A DNA stretch of 14,367 nt, from NCBI GenBank assembly GCA_945863785.1, contig CAMBAQ010000032.1, positions 1 to 14,367 of the forward strand, given 5' to 3'. Every line of letters starts with the position of its first letter. Positions within the stretch are counted from its first letter, which is position 1. The notes beneath the pieces were generated by a model. That model worked only from the letters and a program-made list of their open reading frames with translations, did no database searches and was not told the DNA's origin. The translations under genes and the position numbers were made by a program. This DNA is from Chthoniobacter flavus (GTDB lineage Bacteria; Verrucomicrobiota; Verrucomicrobiia; Chthoniobacterales; Terrimicrobiaceae). This document shows positions 6,669 through 14,005 of the stretch, piece by piece.

Positions 6669-7453
6669 GATTTTTTTGGGAACCAGGGCAGAAAGGCGCT
6701 GGTCCGCCTTTGATAATTTCGATACGCCTCACCCCTCGAAACCAGAGAGTGAGCCTCGGAGGGCGGGATTCCAGTCACGCAGGTGAGAAAAAAAAGCATC
6801 ATCAGCGGACTCACTATACCCACCCACCACCACGGAGAACCAACCGAAAAAACAAAATAGGCAATCCACACGCACCACTCAAAAAAATAGTTCGGATGGC
6901 GTGAATATTTCCAGAGCCCAAGATCGCACACGCGACCTTTCGCGGCGGGGTGGGCTTTGAATAAAGTGAGTTGCATATCCGCGATCGACTCCCCGCCGAT
7001 CGCCACCAACCAAATCACCACCCCAGCTATTTCAAAAACCCCGATGCCCGCTGCCGTATTCGAGCAAGCCAGCGCCACTGGCAAACTCAGCAAACCGACA
7101 AGCAAACCCTGCAATTGAAAAAACCCAAAAAACATCAACCACGTGCGCTTCGGAAACTGCTGCCGAAGCGCCGCGTAACGGGGGTCCTCATCCGGATGAT
7201 GCGACATGACTCGCTTGTAGAGATGGAATCCCAAACGCAAACTCCATGCGCAAACCATCGCGGCCACGAGGCTATTTCGCACCACATGACCGCTCCCAAA
7301 AATGCCATAAAAAAGCGACACTGGCGCAAAGGCAAACGACCACCAAATATCCACAATTCCGGCATTGTTTATCCGTCGCGCGAATAGCCACACACAAACC
7401 ATTATCGCCATAGCTAAGGCCGTTCCAAAAATGAGTAATGGGATAAGATTCAC
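6665..7453 (-). CDS. DUF1295 membrane protein (steroid 5-alpha-reductase/ICMT-like)
   Basis: A 262-residue integral membrane protein with about six or seven hydrophobic helices. Its C-terminal half has the DUF1295 signature: GLWKYSRHPNYFFEW (179-193), where R-H-P-N-Y-F is the cofactor-binding motif shared with steroid 5-alpha-reductase C-terminal and isoprenylcysteine methyltransferase families, and later RGEAYRNYQRRTSAFLPWFPK (240-260). NAD(P)H-dependent reduction or methylation of a lipid is the usual guess for this family; the reaction is not established. The start is a GTG codon at 7453. The gene begins 10 bases after the CFA-like gene stops and its TGA overlaps the ATG of the next methyltransferase. 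DUF1295 proteins commonly sit with CFA-like enzymes in bacterial lipid-modification clusters, which fits a role in membrane lipid chemistry. Confidence 0.88.
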   Translation of the reverse strand: MNLIPLLIFGTALAMAIMVCVWLFARRINNAGIVDIWWSFAFAPVSLFYGIFGSGHVVRNSLVAAMVCAWSLRLGFHLYKRVMSHHPDEDPRYAALRQQFPKRTWLMFFGFFQLQGLLVGLLSLPVALACSNTAAGIGVFEIAGVVIWLVAIGGESIADMQLTLFKAHPAAKGRVCDLGLWKYSRHPNYFFEWCVWIAYFVFSVGSPWWWVGIVSPLMMLFFLTCVTGIPPSEAHSLVSRGEAYRNYQRRTSAFLPWFPKKS

Positions 7454-7463
7454 AATTCAGGAT

Positions 7464-8699
7464 TCACTTAGGCAGGCAATAGATTGCTGATGGTGTAGCG
7501 AGGTTGTCGGGGCGAGAATAGACCATCTGGGCAACTGTGATGTGGCGGGTTCCGAAGGCTGCCTCGCAATAGCAGAGGTAGTAGCGCCACTTGCGAATGA
7601 AGACCTCATCGAAACCGAGTTTCCTAACCTCCTCCATCTGAGCTTCGAAGTTCTCTCTCCAACGAAGAAGGGTGAGTGCGTAGTGCGGGGCCATGTCTTC
7701 GTATTCAAACAGATTCAAATCTCCGCAAGCTGCCATAGCCTGCGCAATACGCGCGTTACACATGAGAAGCGAACCGGGAAAAATATGCTTCTGAATAAAA
7801 TCCACTCCGTCGCGAAGGATCGGATACTGACGGTCCGGACAGAGGATCGCTTGAAGACCGAGCAGACCTTGTGGGCTCAGCAGGGAATCCAGTTTTTCAA
7901 AATATTCATCCACATAACGATCCCCGACAGCCTCGAGCATTTCGATAGATGCGATTTTATCGAATTGCCCGCGCAGGTCCCGGTAGTCGCAGAGAAGAAG
8001 CTGGATCCGATCTTGCAGTCCAGCTTGATGAATCCGGCGAGAAGCTTCGACATATTGTTCCTTCGAGATGGTGACAGTCGTGACTTTGCAGCCGAAGGTT
8101 TTTGCCGCGTGCATACTGAAACCTCCCCAACCGCTGCCAATTTCGAGCACGCTATCCGTGGGAGCCAAATGCAGACGGCGGCATAGTTTGTCGTATTTAC
8201 GGATTTGAGCAGATTCCAAACTCTCGTCCGCATTTTCAAAATACGCGCTGGAATACGTCATCGTCGGATCCAACCAGAGCTTGAAGAAATCGTTACTCAG
8301 ATCGTAATGCTCGCGGATGTTTTTCCGACTCATCGCGCGACTGTTGTGCCTCATGCGGTGGAACAGCCGGTTGAAGGCGCTGAACAAATCAAACAAACCA
8401 GTTCCACGGGAAGCCTGGGTTTGCAGAGCGTCGGCATCGCTCGCATTCAAAATAAACCAAGCGATAAGCTTCGTGAGGTCGTCCGTTTCCCACTCGCCCG
8501 CGATGTAGCCTTCGGCAAATCCGATAGGACCATAAAAAACGCAGCGTTTGAAAAACTCCTCCTTGGTGATGTGTATCGAGGCCCGTGGCCCATCCCCGCC
8601 AGATCCATAGGCGCAATCCGTTCCATCAGGCAGTCGAACCTCCAGACGGCCACGCTTGAGTTTAGCGAAACTATTGAGAACCAGTCGGCGAAAAAACAT
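7464..8699 (-). CDS. Cyclopropane-fatty-acyl-phospholipid synthase family methyltransferase
   Basis: With the start at 8699 the protein has 411 residues, the usual length. An N-terminal domain (RGRLEVRLPDG, then FFKRCVFYGPIGFAEGYIAGEW) precedes the methyltransferase domain. HYDLSNDFFKLWLDPTMTYS (131-150) is the family hallmark; the SAM loop is LEIGSGWGG (185-193), and SIEMLEAVG (251-259) carries the acidic residue. The E. coli Cfa catalytic-site HTIG is replaced by LQAI, with Gln instead of His, as I recall for the COG2230 proteins found in DUF1295-containing clusters. Substrate is therefore probably an unsaturated acyl chain of a membrane lipid, but cyclopropanation itself is not assured. 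The frame stays open to an ATG at 8846, but that overlaps queF, and alternative starts at 8774 or 8699 fit the family better. This is the first gene of the operon, diverging from queF; no convincing promoter stands out in 8700-8801. Confidence 0.88.
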   Translation of the reverse strand: MFFRRLVLNSFAKLKRGRLEVRLPDGTDCAYGSGGDGPRASIHITKEEFFKRCVFYGPIGFAEGYIAGEWETDDLTKLIAWFILNASDADALQTQASRGTGLFDLFSAFNRLFHRMRHNSRAMSRKNIREHYDLSNDFFKLWLDPTMTYSSAYFENADESLESAQIRKYDKLCRRLHLAPTDSVLEIGSGWGGFSMHAAKTFGCKVTTVTISKEQYVEASRRIHQAGLQDRIQLLLCDYRDLRGQFDKIASIEMLEAVGDRYVDEYFEKLDSLLSPQGLLGLQAILCPDRQYPILRDGVDFIQKHIFPGSLLMCNARIAQAMAACGDLNLFEYEDMAPHYALTLLRWRENFEAQMEEVRKLGFDEVFIRKWRYYLCYCEAAFGTRHITVAQMVYSRPDNLATPSAIYCLPK

Positions 8700-8801
8700 G
8701 TGTTTGAAAATAGACCCTCTCCACCATACCCACGCGCTGCCCCTTGTCGAGACGCCGACTCCCCGCTGGATCATATCCGCAACTTGTGCCAATCTTCGCC
8801 C

Positions 8802-9245
8802 ATGAAAAAATCCGACCGTAATGAGCAGCCTAAAAAATCGCTTCAACTGCTGGGCACTTCCTCTGCGCTCCCACAGACTCCCTCACGTGATATTTTGGAA
8901 ACTTTTCCGAACACCCATCCCGCTCGTGGATACGTGATTCGCGTGGATACACGCGACTTCTCGTCCCTTTGCCCGGTAACCGGCCAACCCGACTACGCCG
9001 AACTAGTCATCGAATACGTTCCCGCGATCAAATGCGTGGAGACCAAATCCCTGAAATATTACCTCGCCTCCTTTCGCAACACGCCCTCTTTCAATGAACA
9101 GATCGTGAATCGAATTCTCGACGATCTGGTCGCCGTGTGCGAACCCCGCAGCATGACTGTCGAAGGCGCTTTTGCGGCCCGTGGGGGTATTTCACTCACG
9201 GTTACTGCCTCCCATGAGGCACCCTCCAAAAAATCTAAGAAATAA
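8802..9245 (+). CDS. queF: NADPH-dependent 7-cyano-7-deazaguanine (preQ0) reductase
   Basis: A 147-residue single-domain QueF. It reduces preQ0 to preQ1, the nitrile-to-amine step that feeds queuosine in tRNA. The sequence has LLGTSSALPQTPSRDILETF, then FSSLCPVTGQPDYA with the thioimide-forming Cys57 and acid Asp64, CVETKSLKYYLASFRN, and AFAARGGISL near the end. In most unimodular QueF enzymes the substrate-contacting His-Glu pair reads F-H-E; here it is F97-N98-E99, so the histidine is replaced by asparagine while the glutamate remains. The C-terminal tail ends in lysines and serines and is short. The ATG at 8802 gives the family N-terminus; the open frame upstream is only a shadow of the divergent CFA gene. 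No other queuosine gene is in the window. The gene ends 3 bases before a bidirectional terminator. Confidence 0.93.
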   Translation: MKKSDRNEQPKKSLQLLGTSSALPQTPSRDILETFPNTHPARGYVIRVDTRDFSSLCPVTGQPDYAELVIEYVPAIKCVETKSLKYYLASFRNTPSFNEQIVNRILDDLVAVCEPRSMTVEGAFAARGGISLTVTASHEAPSKKSKK

Positions 9246-9247
9246 AA

Positions 9248-9268
9248 GCCCCGCCAGCGGGCATTTTT
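9248..9268. terminator. Bidirectional rho-independent terminator between convergent genes
   Basis: A GC-rich hairpin (stem CCCG/CGGG with four-base loop CCAG, plus an outer G-C pair across a bulge; 9248-9262) is followed on the plus strand by TTTTT (9264-9268) and on the minus strand by TTTT. It lies directly after the queF stop (9243-9245) and touches the stop codon of the S41-like gene (9267-9269), so it can end both transcripts. Confidence 0.75.
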
Positions 9269-10319
9269 ACTTAGCCTTCTTGTAAAAGGTGATGGCCGTC
9301 ACGATGTCCATCGCTCGCTGCAGGACGGTATCCCGTGGGGGAACTGCTTCCTCATCGGCACTTTCTTCAGTGGCGCCAATCTCGGGGTTGGTATTCGCGA
9401 CGAGCGCAGCCTCGTTCATGCGGGGTCGTTCTTTATCGAAGATATATTCACTTACTCCATGCTCACGACTGAGTTCGAAGAGCCGCGCCTGAACGTCTGA
9501 AGGCAACGAAATGGAGATGTCGGGCTTCACCCCATCAGGAAAAAGGGAACCCGCCTCGGGCACCGAAACGCGTGACACGGCGACACGTAGGAGCTGATCT
9601 GAGCCGAGCGGAAAGTCCGAGAATTCGACCGCAGCTCCGGCCGTTTCGGCGCCGATGATCATGGCTCCGGCGTTTTGTCGGAGTGTGGCGGCGAGCACTT
9701 CAGCGGCTCCAAGCGTATCGGAATCCGTTAGCACAATCAGAATCCCTTTGAATGCAGGATCCATGTCGGATGTCAGGATGCGCTCCTGCTTCGCATTCGG
9801 CTTTTGGATGGTGAAGAGGATTTTTCCTTTAGGGGTGAAGCGACGCGCAAAGTCGGCAGCGACATCAAACTCGCTCCCCGCCGGAACCGCCCGCAAATCC
9901 AGAATGGTGGCTGGCATTTGCTTGTCGGTGAAATTTTTTAACGCCACATCGGTTTGGCCGAGCGAATCGGCATCGAGAGCGCCAGGACGAATGTAGCCCG
10001 CCCGGTTGTCGATGATTTCGGCGAGGAAGGGCAGAATGTCCTTGGGCTTGGGCTCGGACGCGGCGGGAACAATGCTGACTCCAGGAGCCAAGCGTATGGC
10101 CAGACCTTCGAGGAGCGCTCGCTGCCGCGCATCATCATCCAAGTCATCGGCGGAAAGAAAGTTGGTCCGCAAGATATCGATGGCCTTTTGGACCTGCGTG
10201 GCATCGAGCGCGTTCACGGCTTCATGGAGTTGTGGAGGGACTGCAGGCGCGGGCGCTTCTTCGGCAGCGAATGCCGCAAAACCGAATGAGCAGAAAATCG
10301 CGAGGGCCCAAGTTTTCAT
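9267..10319 (-). CDS. Exported S41-peptidase-like protein, apparently catalytically dead
   Basis: A 350-residue protein with a signal peptide (MKTWALAIFCSFGFAAFAAEE) ending near residue 19 and an Ala/Pro-rich linker. Residues about 105-272 have the fold-defining sequences of tail-specific (C-terminal processing) peptidases: GYIRPGAL, ATILDLRA, KGILIVLTDSDTLGAAEVLAATLRQ, MIIGAETAGAAVE and FPDGVKPDI. In active S41 enzymes the serine and lysine are 25 residues apart, within SASASE and TxGKGxxQ. Here an ungapped alignment gives Gly204 and Ala229 at those positions, so the catalytic dyad is gone. There is also no PDZ domain; a helical region (30-80) stands in its place, and a 65-residue acidic tail follows. 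I infer a periplasmic or envelope pseudoprotease that binds peptides or partners without cleaving. The start overlaps the purD stop by an ATGA (10316-10319), so it is coupled to the nuoG-purD operon. Confidence 0.85.
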   Translation of the reverse strand: MKTWALAIFCSFGFAAFAAEEAPAPAVPPQLHEAVNALDATQVQKAIDILRTNFLSADDLDDDARQRALLEGLAIRLAPGVSIVPAASEPKPKDILPFLAEIIDNRAGYIRPGALDADSLGQTDVALKNFTDKQMPATILDLRAVPAGSEFDVAADFARRFTPKGKILFTIQKPNAKQERILTSDMDPAFKGILIVLTDSDTLGAAEVLAATLRQNAGAMIIGAETAGAAVEFSDFPLGSDQLLRVAVSRVSVPEAGSLFPDGVKPDISISLPSDVQARLFELSREHGVSEYIFDKERPRMNEAALVANTNPEIGATEESADEEAVPPRDTVLQRAMDIVTAITFYKKAK

Positions 10320-11593
10320 AGAGTGGCCGGTCTGGCACCAATATCGTTTCTGCGCTGCATCCGATCAAAGGAAATCCTGTCTGCAGCCCTATAAGCAAGA
10401 TCTCGCGCGGCTTCAAGGCTTCCTGCCTTGGCGGAAACTCCGAGCACGCGACCGCCATTGGTAAGGACACGCTCGCCATCGGATTTTGTCCCAGCATGGA
10501 AAACCTGGATCCCGTCTATCGCCCCTGCATCGTCTAATCCGTCGATAGCTTTTCCTTTTTCGTAGGAACCGGGATATCCGCCGGAGGCAAGAATGAGGCA
10601 GATGGCGGCATCATCGTCCCAGTCTGGCGTGATTGAATCGAGTTTCCCGTCCACCGTGGCTTCCAACACGGGCAGCAAATCGGACTTGAGGCGGCGAACG
10701 AGCACCTGCGTCTCGGGATCGCCCCAGCGGCAATTGAACTCGAGCACTTTCAGGCCGTCTTTGGTGAGCATGAGCCCAGGGAACAACATTCCCCGATAAG
10801 CGATCCCATCTTTCTTGATACCCGAAATGAAGCGGTCCAGCACCTCGGTTTTGATCGTCTCGCGAAGCGTCGCGTCGATGGATCCGCAGGGACTGATCGT
10901 TCCCATCCCGCCGGTATTCGGACCGTTATCGCCAGCAAAAGCCTTTTTGTGGTCACGCGCATCGGGACAAAGCAAATGCGAGCGTCCGTCCACAAAGGCG
11001 TGGATCGAGCATTCGACCCCAACGAGAAATTCCTCCACCACCACGCGAGCACCGGCCTCACCAAAAGCACGTTCTTCCATGCAGAGACGCAAGGCCTGCT
11101 CAGCCTCGTCAAAGTTTGAGGCAATAACAACGCCCTTTCCGAGCGCGAGTCCGTCAGCCTTCACAACGAGGGGGTATTGAGATTTTGAGCAAAACTCGCG
11201 AGCCGCCTGAAAATCCGTGAACTCGCTGTAGGCGGCGGTCGGAATCCCATGGCGCATCATGAAATCCTTGGCAAACGCTTTGGAGGATTCGAGTCGGGCA
11301 GCGCTCGCCCGTGGGCCGAATATCCTGAGACCAGCATCCTCGAAAGCATCGACCACCCCGGCAGCCAAGGCGTCATCGGGTCCAACGACCGTGAGGTCGA
11401 TCTTTTGCGCCTGAGCGAAGGCCAACAAGGCCGCGACATCATCAGCGGCGATGGGCACATTTTCTCCCACCTGCGCGGTGCCGGCATTACCGGGTGCGGT
11501 GAAGATTTTTTCGACTTCGGGTGACTGCGCCAACTTCCAAGCGAGGGCATGCTCCCTCCCGCCGGATCCGGTGATGAGAATCTTTTTTTTCAC
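10316..11593 (-). CDS. purD: Phosphoribosylamine-glycine ligase (GAR synthetase)
   Basis: A full-length, 425-residue PurD. It joins glycine to phosphoribosylamine with ATP in the second step of de novo purine synthesis in the cytoplasm. Features in order: N-terminal KILITGSGGREHALAWKLAQS with the GGREHA motif, GPDDAL, an ATP-grasp domain starting near residue 103 (VVKADGLALGKGVV), DHKKAFAGDNGPNTGGMGT (214-232), the family signature LEFNCRWGDPETQ (284-296), and a C-terminal domain (ASGGYPGSYEKG). The start is a GTG that overlaps the stop of the MBL-lipoprotein gene (GTGA, 11590-11593), and its stop overlaps the start of the S41-like gene (ATGA). Placing a housekeeping purine gene between two envelope-targeted pseudoenzymes and nuoG is unusual. 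The enzyme itself looks ordinary and active. Confidence 0.96.
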   Translation of the reverse strand: MKKKILITGSGGREHALAWKLAQSPEVEKIFTAPGNAGTAQVGENVPIAADDVAALLAFAQAQKIDLTVVGPDDALAAGVVDAFEDAGLRIFGPRASAARLESSKAFAKDFMMRHGIPTAAYSEFTDFQAAREFCSKSQYPLVVKADGLALGKGVVIASNFDEAEQALRLCMEERAFGEAGARVVVEEFLVGVECSIHAFVDGRSHLLCPDARDHKKAFAGDNGPNTGGMGTISPCGSIDATLRETIKTEVLDRFISGIKKDGIAYRGMLFPGLMLTKDGLKVLEFNCRWGDPETQVLVRRLKSDLLPVLEATVDGKLDSITPDWDDDAAICLILASGGYPGSYEKGKAIDGLDDAGAIDGIQVFHAGTKSDGERVLTNGGRVLGVSAKAGSLEAARDLAYRAADRISFDRMQRRNDIGARPATL

Positions 11594-12294
11594 TTTGGGA
11601 AAACGAGCGTTCCGGTTTGCGTTGGGAGCATTTCGCGAGAGAGGGAAAATTCGTTGTCAGCGACCATCCTCACGTCGCCGCTCGTCCATGCCCCCTTGCC
11701 CATCGGAACCAAGAGTCGCGGGTGCATCTGACGCAGCGCCTGATCTCGCTCGGTTGCCGTCAACAGCGTCTTGGCCGGCACAAATAAAACATCCACAGCG
11801 CCGATTTCGGACAACTGATCCGGCGCAAAAAGGCGATCCATGTTGCCCACATAGCAGAAGCGAATGCCATCCATCACCCAAGTGTAGGTGAGGTTCATTC
11901 CATCTGCGGAGGGGACATCCGGATTCCGGTAACTCGGCACGCCACGAATCGGCACGCCAGTGATATTCGCGCATCCGATACCCACGCTCGAACGCAACAA
12001 GGCGGGTTGATTTTCGAGCGCGTTGATATTGTTGGCATCGGGACGCTCCGCCGTCACCAGAAGGATATCGGCCTTGAGGGGCGATGGCAGCGTGCGACCA
12101 CCGGTCTTCGGCGCATAGGGATTCGTGAGAATCGAGGTGCCTAGCGACGAGGTGATGCGGAAGCACTGGTTGCCAAGAGACTCGATGCGAGTGAGGCGCG
12201 GGCGCACCGGCGCCGAAGCAACCTCACCGCCACCACATCCCGCGACTATCACCGCCATCGCGGACACTGCCGCCAAAAGGACAATGCGGCGCAT
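11590..12294 (-). CDS. MBL-fold (UPF0173-like) lipoprotein lacking metal ligands
   Basis: A 234-residue protein with a short signal peptide and lipobox VAG-C (Cys20), indicating a membrane-anchored lipoprotein. Residues about 35-230 follow the order of a metallo-beta-lactamase-fold hydrolase of the UPF0173/Lactamase_B_3 type: I-x-x-L-G-N-Q-C-F-R-I, SILTNPY, ADILLVTAERPDA, then FCYVGNMDRL, GAVDVLFVPA and LLVPMGKGAW. In active relatives these would read LGHSCF, LIDPF, TH-x-H-x-D-H and GDT. Here the His residues of the HxHxDH motif are Ala82, Arg84 and Ala87, LGH is LGN, and the GD is GN. Only Asp86 remains, so metal binding and hydrolysis are very unlikely and it looks like a pseudoenzyme. It starts 5 bases after nuoG ends and overlaps purD by 4 bases, so the three are translated from one message. 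Confidence 0.84.
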   Translation of the reverse strand: MRRIVLLAAVSAMAVIVAGCGGGEVASAPVRPRLTRIESLGNQCFRITSSLGTSILTNPYAPKTGGRTLPSPLKADILLVTAERPDANNINALENQPALLRSSVGIGCANITGVPIRGVPSYRNPDVPSADGMNLTYTWVMDGIRFCYVGNMDRLFAPDQLSEIGAVDVLFVPAKTLLTATERDQALRQMHPRLLVPMGKGAWTSGDVRMVADNEFSLSREMLPTQTGTLVFPK

Positions 12295-12299
12295 GCGGA

Positions 12300-13934
12300 T
12301 CAGGCCGTGAGCGAAAGTTGCACACCCAGATCGCCGATGCGGCTGATCGTGAGGCCCTGCAATGCCGGCACCTCTGCCGCCAATTGCTTGAAGACCTCTT
12401 CAACCGCGTAGATTCCGTTCGAACCCGAGATCGCTTGGATCAAGTCGCGCAGGATCTCCCAATCCTCACGGGCTTGTCCGGGAGGCTGGATGGCTTGATT
12501 GAAGCGCTGCAGGCGACCTTTGAGATTGATCATCGTTCCGCGTTTTTCGGCCCACGCGCTCGATGGCAGGAGTGCCGTCGCGTGCTCGGTTGTGCGATTC
12601 GCTGAGATGCCCATCACGACGAGCGCTTCCAACTTGCGAAGACTGTCGGCCGAGATACCGCAATCCACGGCATCTTCACCCAGCACAATGAGGCCAGAGA
12701 TTTTGCCAGATTCCACACCTTGGACGATTTCCGGCAACTTGCCGGTGGTGAGCCCCAGCATTTTTGCGCCGGTGGTATTCGGGTTTCCGTCATTGGAAAC
12801 AAGGAACCCATCCCCCGTTTGCGGGCGCGGGAGCACATCGATGTTTTCGATTTTGAGCGCGGCGGCCAAGCGGCGAACCAAGAAGAGTTCCTCATTCGAG
12901 AGGCGGGCCGAGGCGATAATCGCCATCTCCGAGGGATTGCGTCCGCGCAACTGCTCGGCGGCGGCGGCGATCGCACGGGGCCAGGTGGCAGGAGCTTCCT
13001 CACCTTTCACGACGGGCGCTTGGAGGCGGGCGTCACTGTGAAGGTGGTGGAAATTCATTCTGTGGCTGTCGGGCATCCAGCAGGAATTCACGAAGTCATT
13101 TTCGCGCGGAGTGATGCGGTGAACAATGTTTTCGCGGCTCCAGATGACGATATTTGAACCTGTGCCGCAGGTGACGTCGATGCTCTTGGTTTCTTTCAAA
13201 AACCAAACACGCATTTTGAAGCGGAAATCTTTGCTGGTGAGCGCGCCCACGGGGCAGATATCCACCGTGTTGAGCGAGTAATTACTATCCAAGCGCTTTC
13301 CGGGATAGACAGAGAGCGTGGTGTGACTGCCGCGGTTCAGGAAGCCGAGCACGTCATCATGCGCGACTTCTTGCATGAAGCGGATGCAGCGTGAGCACAT
13401 GATGCAACGCTCATCATCGAGCACGATGCGTTCGCCGATGTCCACATGCTTGGGCTTTTTAACTTTCTCTTCGATGAAGCGGGACTCGCCCTTGCCGAAT
13501 TCCACCGAAAATTCCTGCAATCGGCATTCGCCAGCCTGATCGCAGATCGGGCAATCGAGCGGGTGGTTGATGAGCAAAAATTCCATCACGCCCTTGCGAC
13601 ATTCCTCGACGAGCGGCGAGGTGGTGCGGACACCCATGCCTTCGGCCACTTCGACCGCGCAGCAGATCTCGGGTTTCGGTCCCCAAGCGATCTCGGGCTT
13701 TCCATTCGCATCAAGAACAGGCTGGCGATCGGGTGTCATTTTTGGACGACCAGTTTCGACCAAACACATGCGGCAATTCCCGGGTGTGCTGAGTTTCGGA
13801 TGGTAGCAGTAGTGCGGGATGAATTTTCCGCTTTGCATGCAGGCTTCAATGACGCGTGTGCCCTTGGGGAATTGCTTCCACTCCCCATCAATCTGCACAT
13901 TGATCATTGCTACAGGTGTTGCCGTATCGCTCAT
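12300..13934 (-). CDS. nuoG: NADH-quinone oxidoreductase subunit G (NuoG)
   Basis: A 544-residue complex I subunit G, from the cytoplasmic arm of NDH-1, which carries iron-sulfur clusters that pass electrons from NADH to quinone. Clusters can be read in order: the N1b [2Fe-2S] ferredoxin-like site at Cys43, Cys54, Cys57 and Cys91; the His-Cys cluster N5 at His124, Cys128, Cys131, Cys137; and N4 at Cys177, Cys180, Cys183, Cys227 (CIMCSRC, then ICPVGAL). The remaining 300 residues are the molybdopterin-oxidoreductase-like domain without cofactor; the N7 cysteines are absent and the domain is short. I chose the ATG at 13934 (MSDTATPVAMINVQIDG) because the open frame upstream runs through a palindrome array and gives a non-family N-terminus. 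No other nuo gene is adjacent; instead nuoG heads a unit with the MBL lipoprotein, purD and the S41-like gene. Confidence 0.95.
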   Translation of the reverse strand: MSDTATPVAMINVQIDGEWKQFPKGTRVIEACMQSGKFIPHYCYHPKLSTPGNCRMCLVETGRPKMTPDRQPVLDANGKPEIAWGPKPEICCAVEVAEGMGVRTTSPLVEECRKGVMEFLLINHPLDCPICDQAGECRLQEFSVEFGKGESRFIEEKVKKPKHVDIGERIVLDDERCIMCSRCIRFMQEVAHDDVLGFLNRGSHTTLSVYPGKRLDSNYSLNTVDICPVGALTSKDFRFKMRVWFLKETKSIDVTCGTGSNIVIWSRENIVHRITPRENDFVNSCWMPDSHRMNFHHLHSDARLQAPVVKGEEAPATWPRAIAAAAEQLRGRNPSEMAIIASARLSNEELFLVRRLAAALKIENIDVLPRPQTGDGFLVSNDGNPNTTGAKMLGLTTGKLPEIVQGVESGKISGLIVLGEDAVDCGISADSLRKLEALVVMGISANRTTEHATALLPSSAWAEKRGTMINLKGRLQRFNQAIQPPGQAREDWEILRDLIQAISGSNGIYAVEEVFKQLAAEVPALQGLTISRIGDLGVQLSLTA

Positions 13935-13950
13935 GGTGAAAATTTTCTTT

Positions 13951-13969
13951 AAAAATCCCCGGTTCGGGG
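13951..13969 (-). terminator. Terminator-like hairpin in the nuoG leader
   Basis: On the minus strand a 5-base-pair stem (CCCCG/CGGGG) with a 3-base loop lies at 13969-13957, followed by ATTTTT (13956-13951), the form of a rho-independent terminator. It ends 17 bases before the nuoG ATG. It could stop transcription arriving from the genes to the right, or act as an attenuator of nuoG; I cannot tell which. Confidence 0.5.
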
Positions 13970-14002
13970 CGTCTTTGACGCATTGATATATCGGCGTACG
14001 CC
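13957..14002. repeat. Run of four adjacent inverted repeats upstream of nuoG
   Basis: Four palindromic units sit almost end to end: CCCCG-GTT-CGGGG (13957-13969), GCGTC-TTT-GACGC (13969-13981), GATATATC (13985-13992) and GGCGTACGCC (13993-14002). The last two are uninterrupted palindromes. The first one doubles as the terminator-like hairpin. Together they occupy 46 bases between the nuoG start and the possible gene remnant. Confidence 0.65.
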
Positions 14003-14005
14003 ACC

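Noticed and set aside
8205..8801. Long plus-strand extension upstream of queF
   Set aside because: It is the antisense shadow of the CFA-family gene; QueF similarity begins only after the ATG at 8802.
8700..8846. Minus-strand extension of the CFA-like gene to an ATG at 8846
   Set aside because: It overlaps the start of queF and adds 49 residues not typical of the family; 8699, or possibly 8774, fits better.
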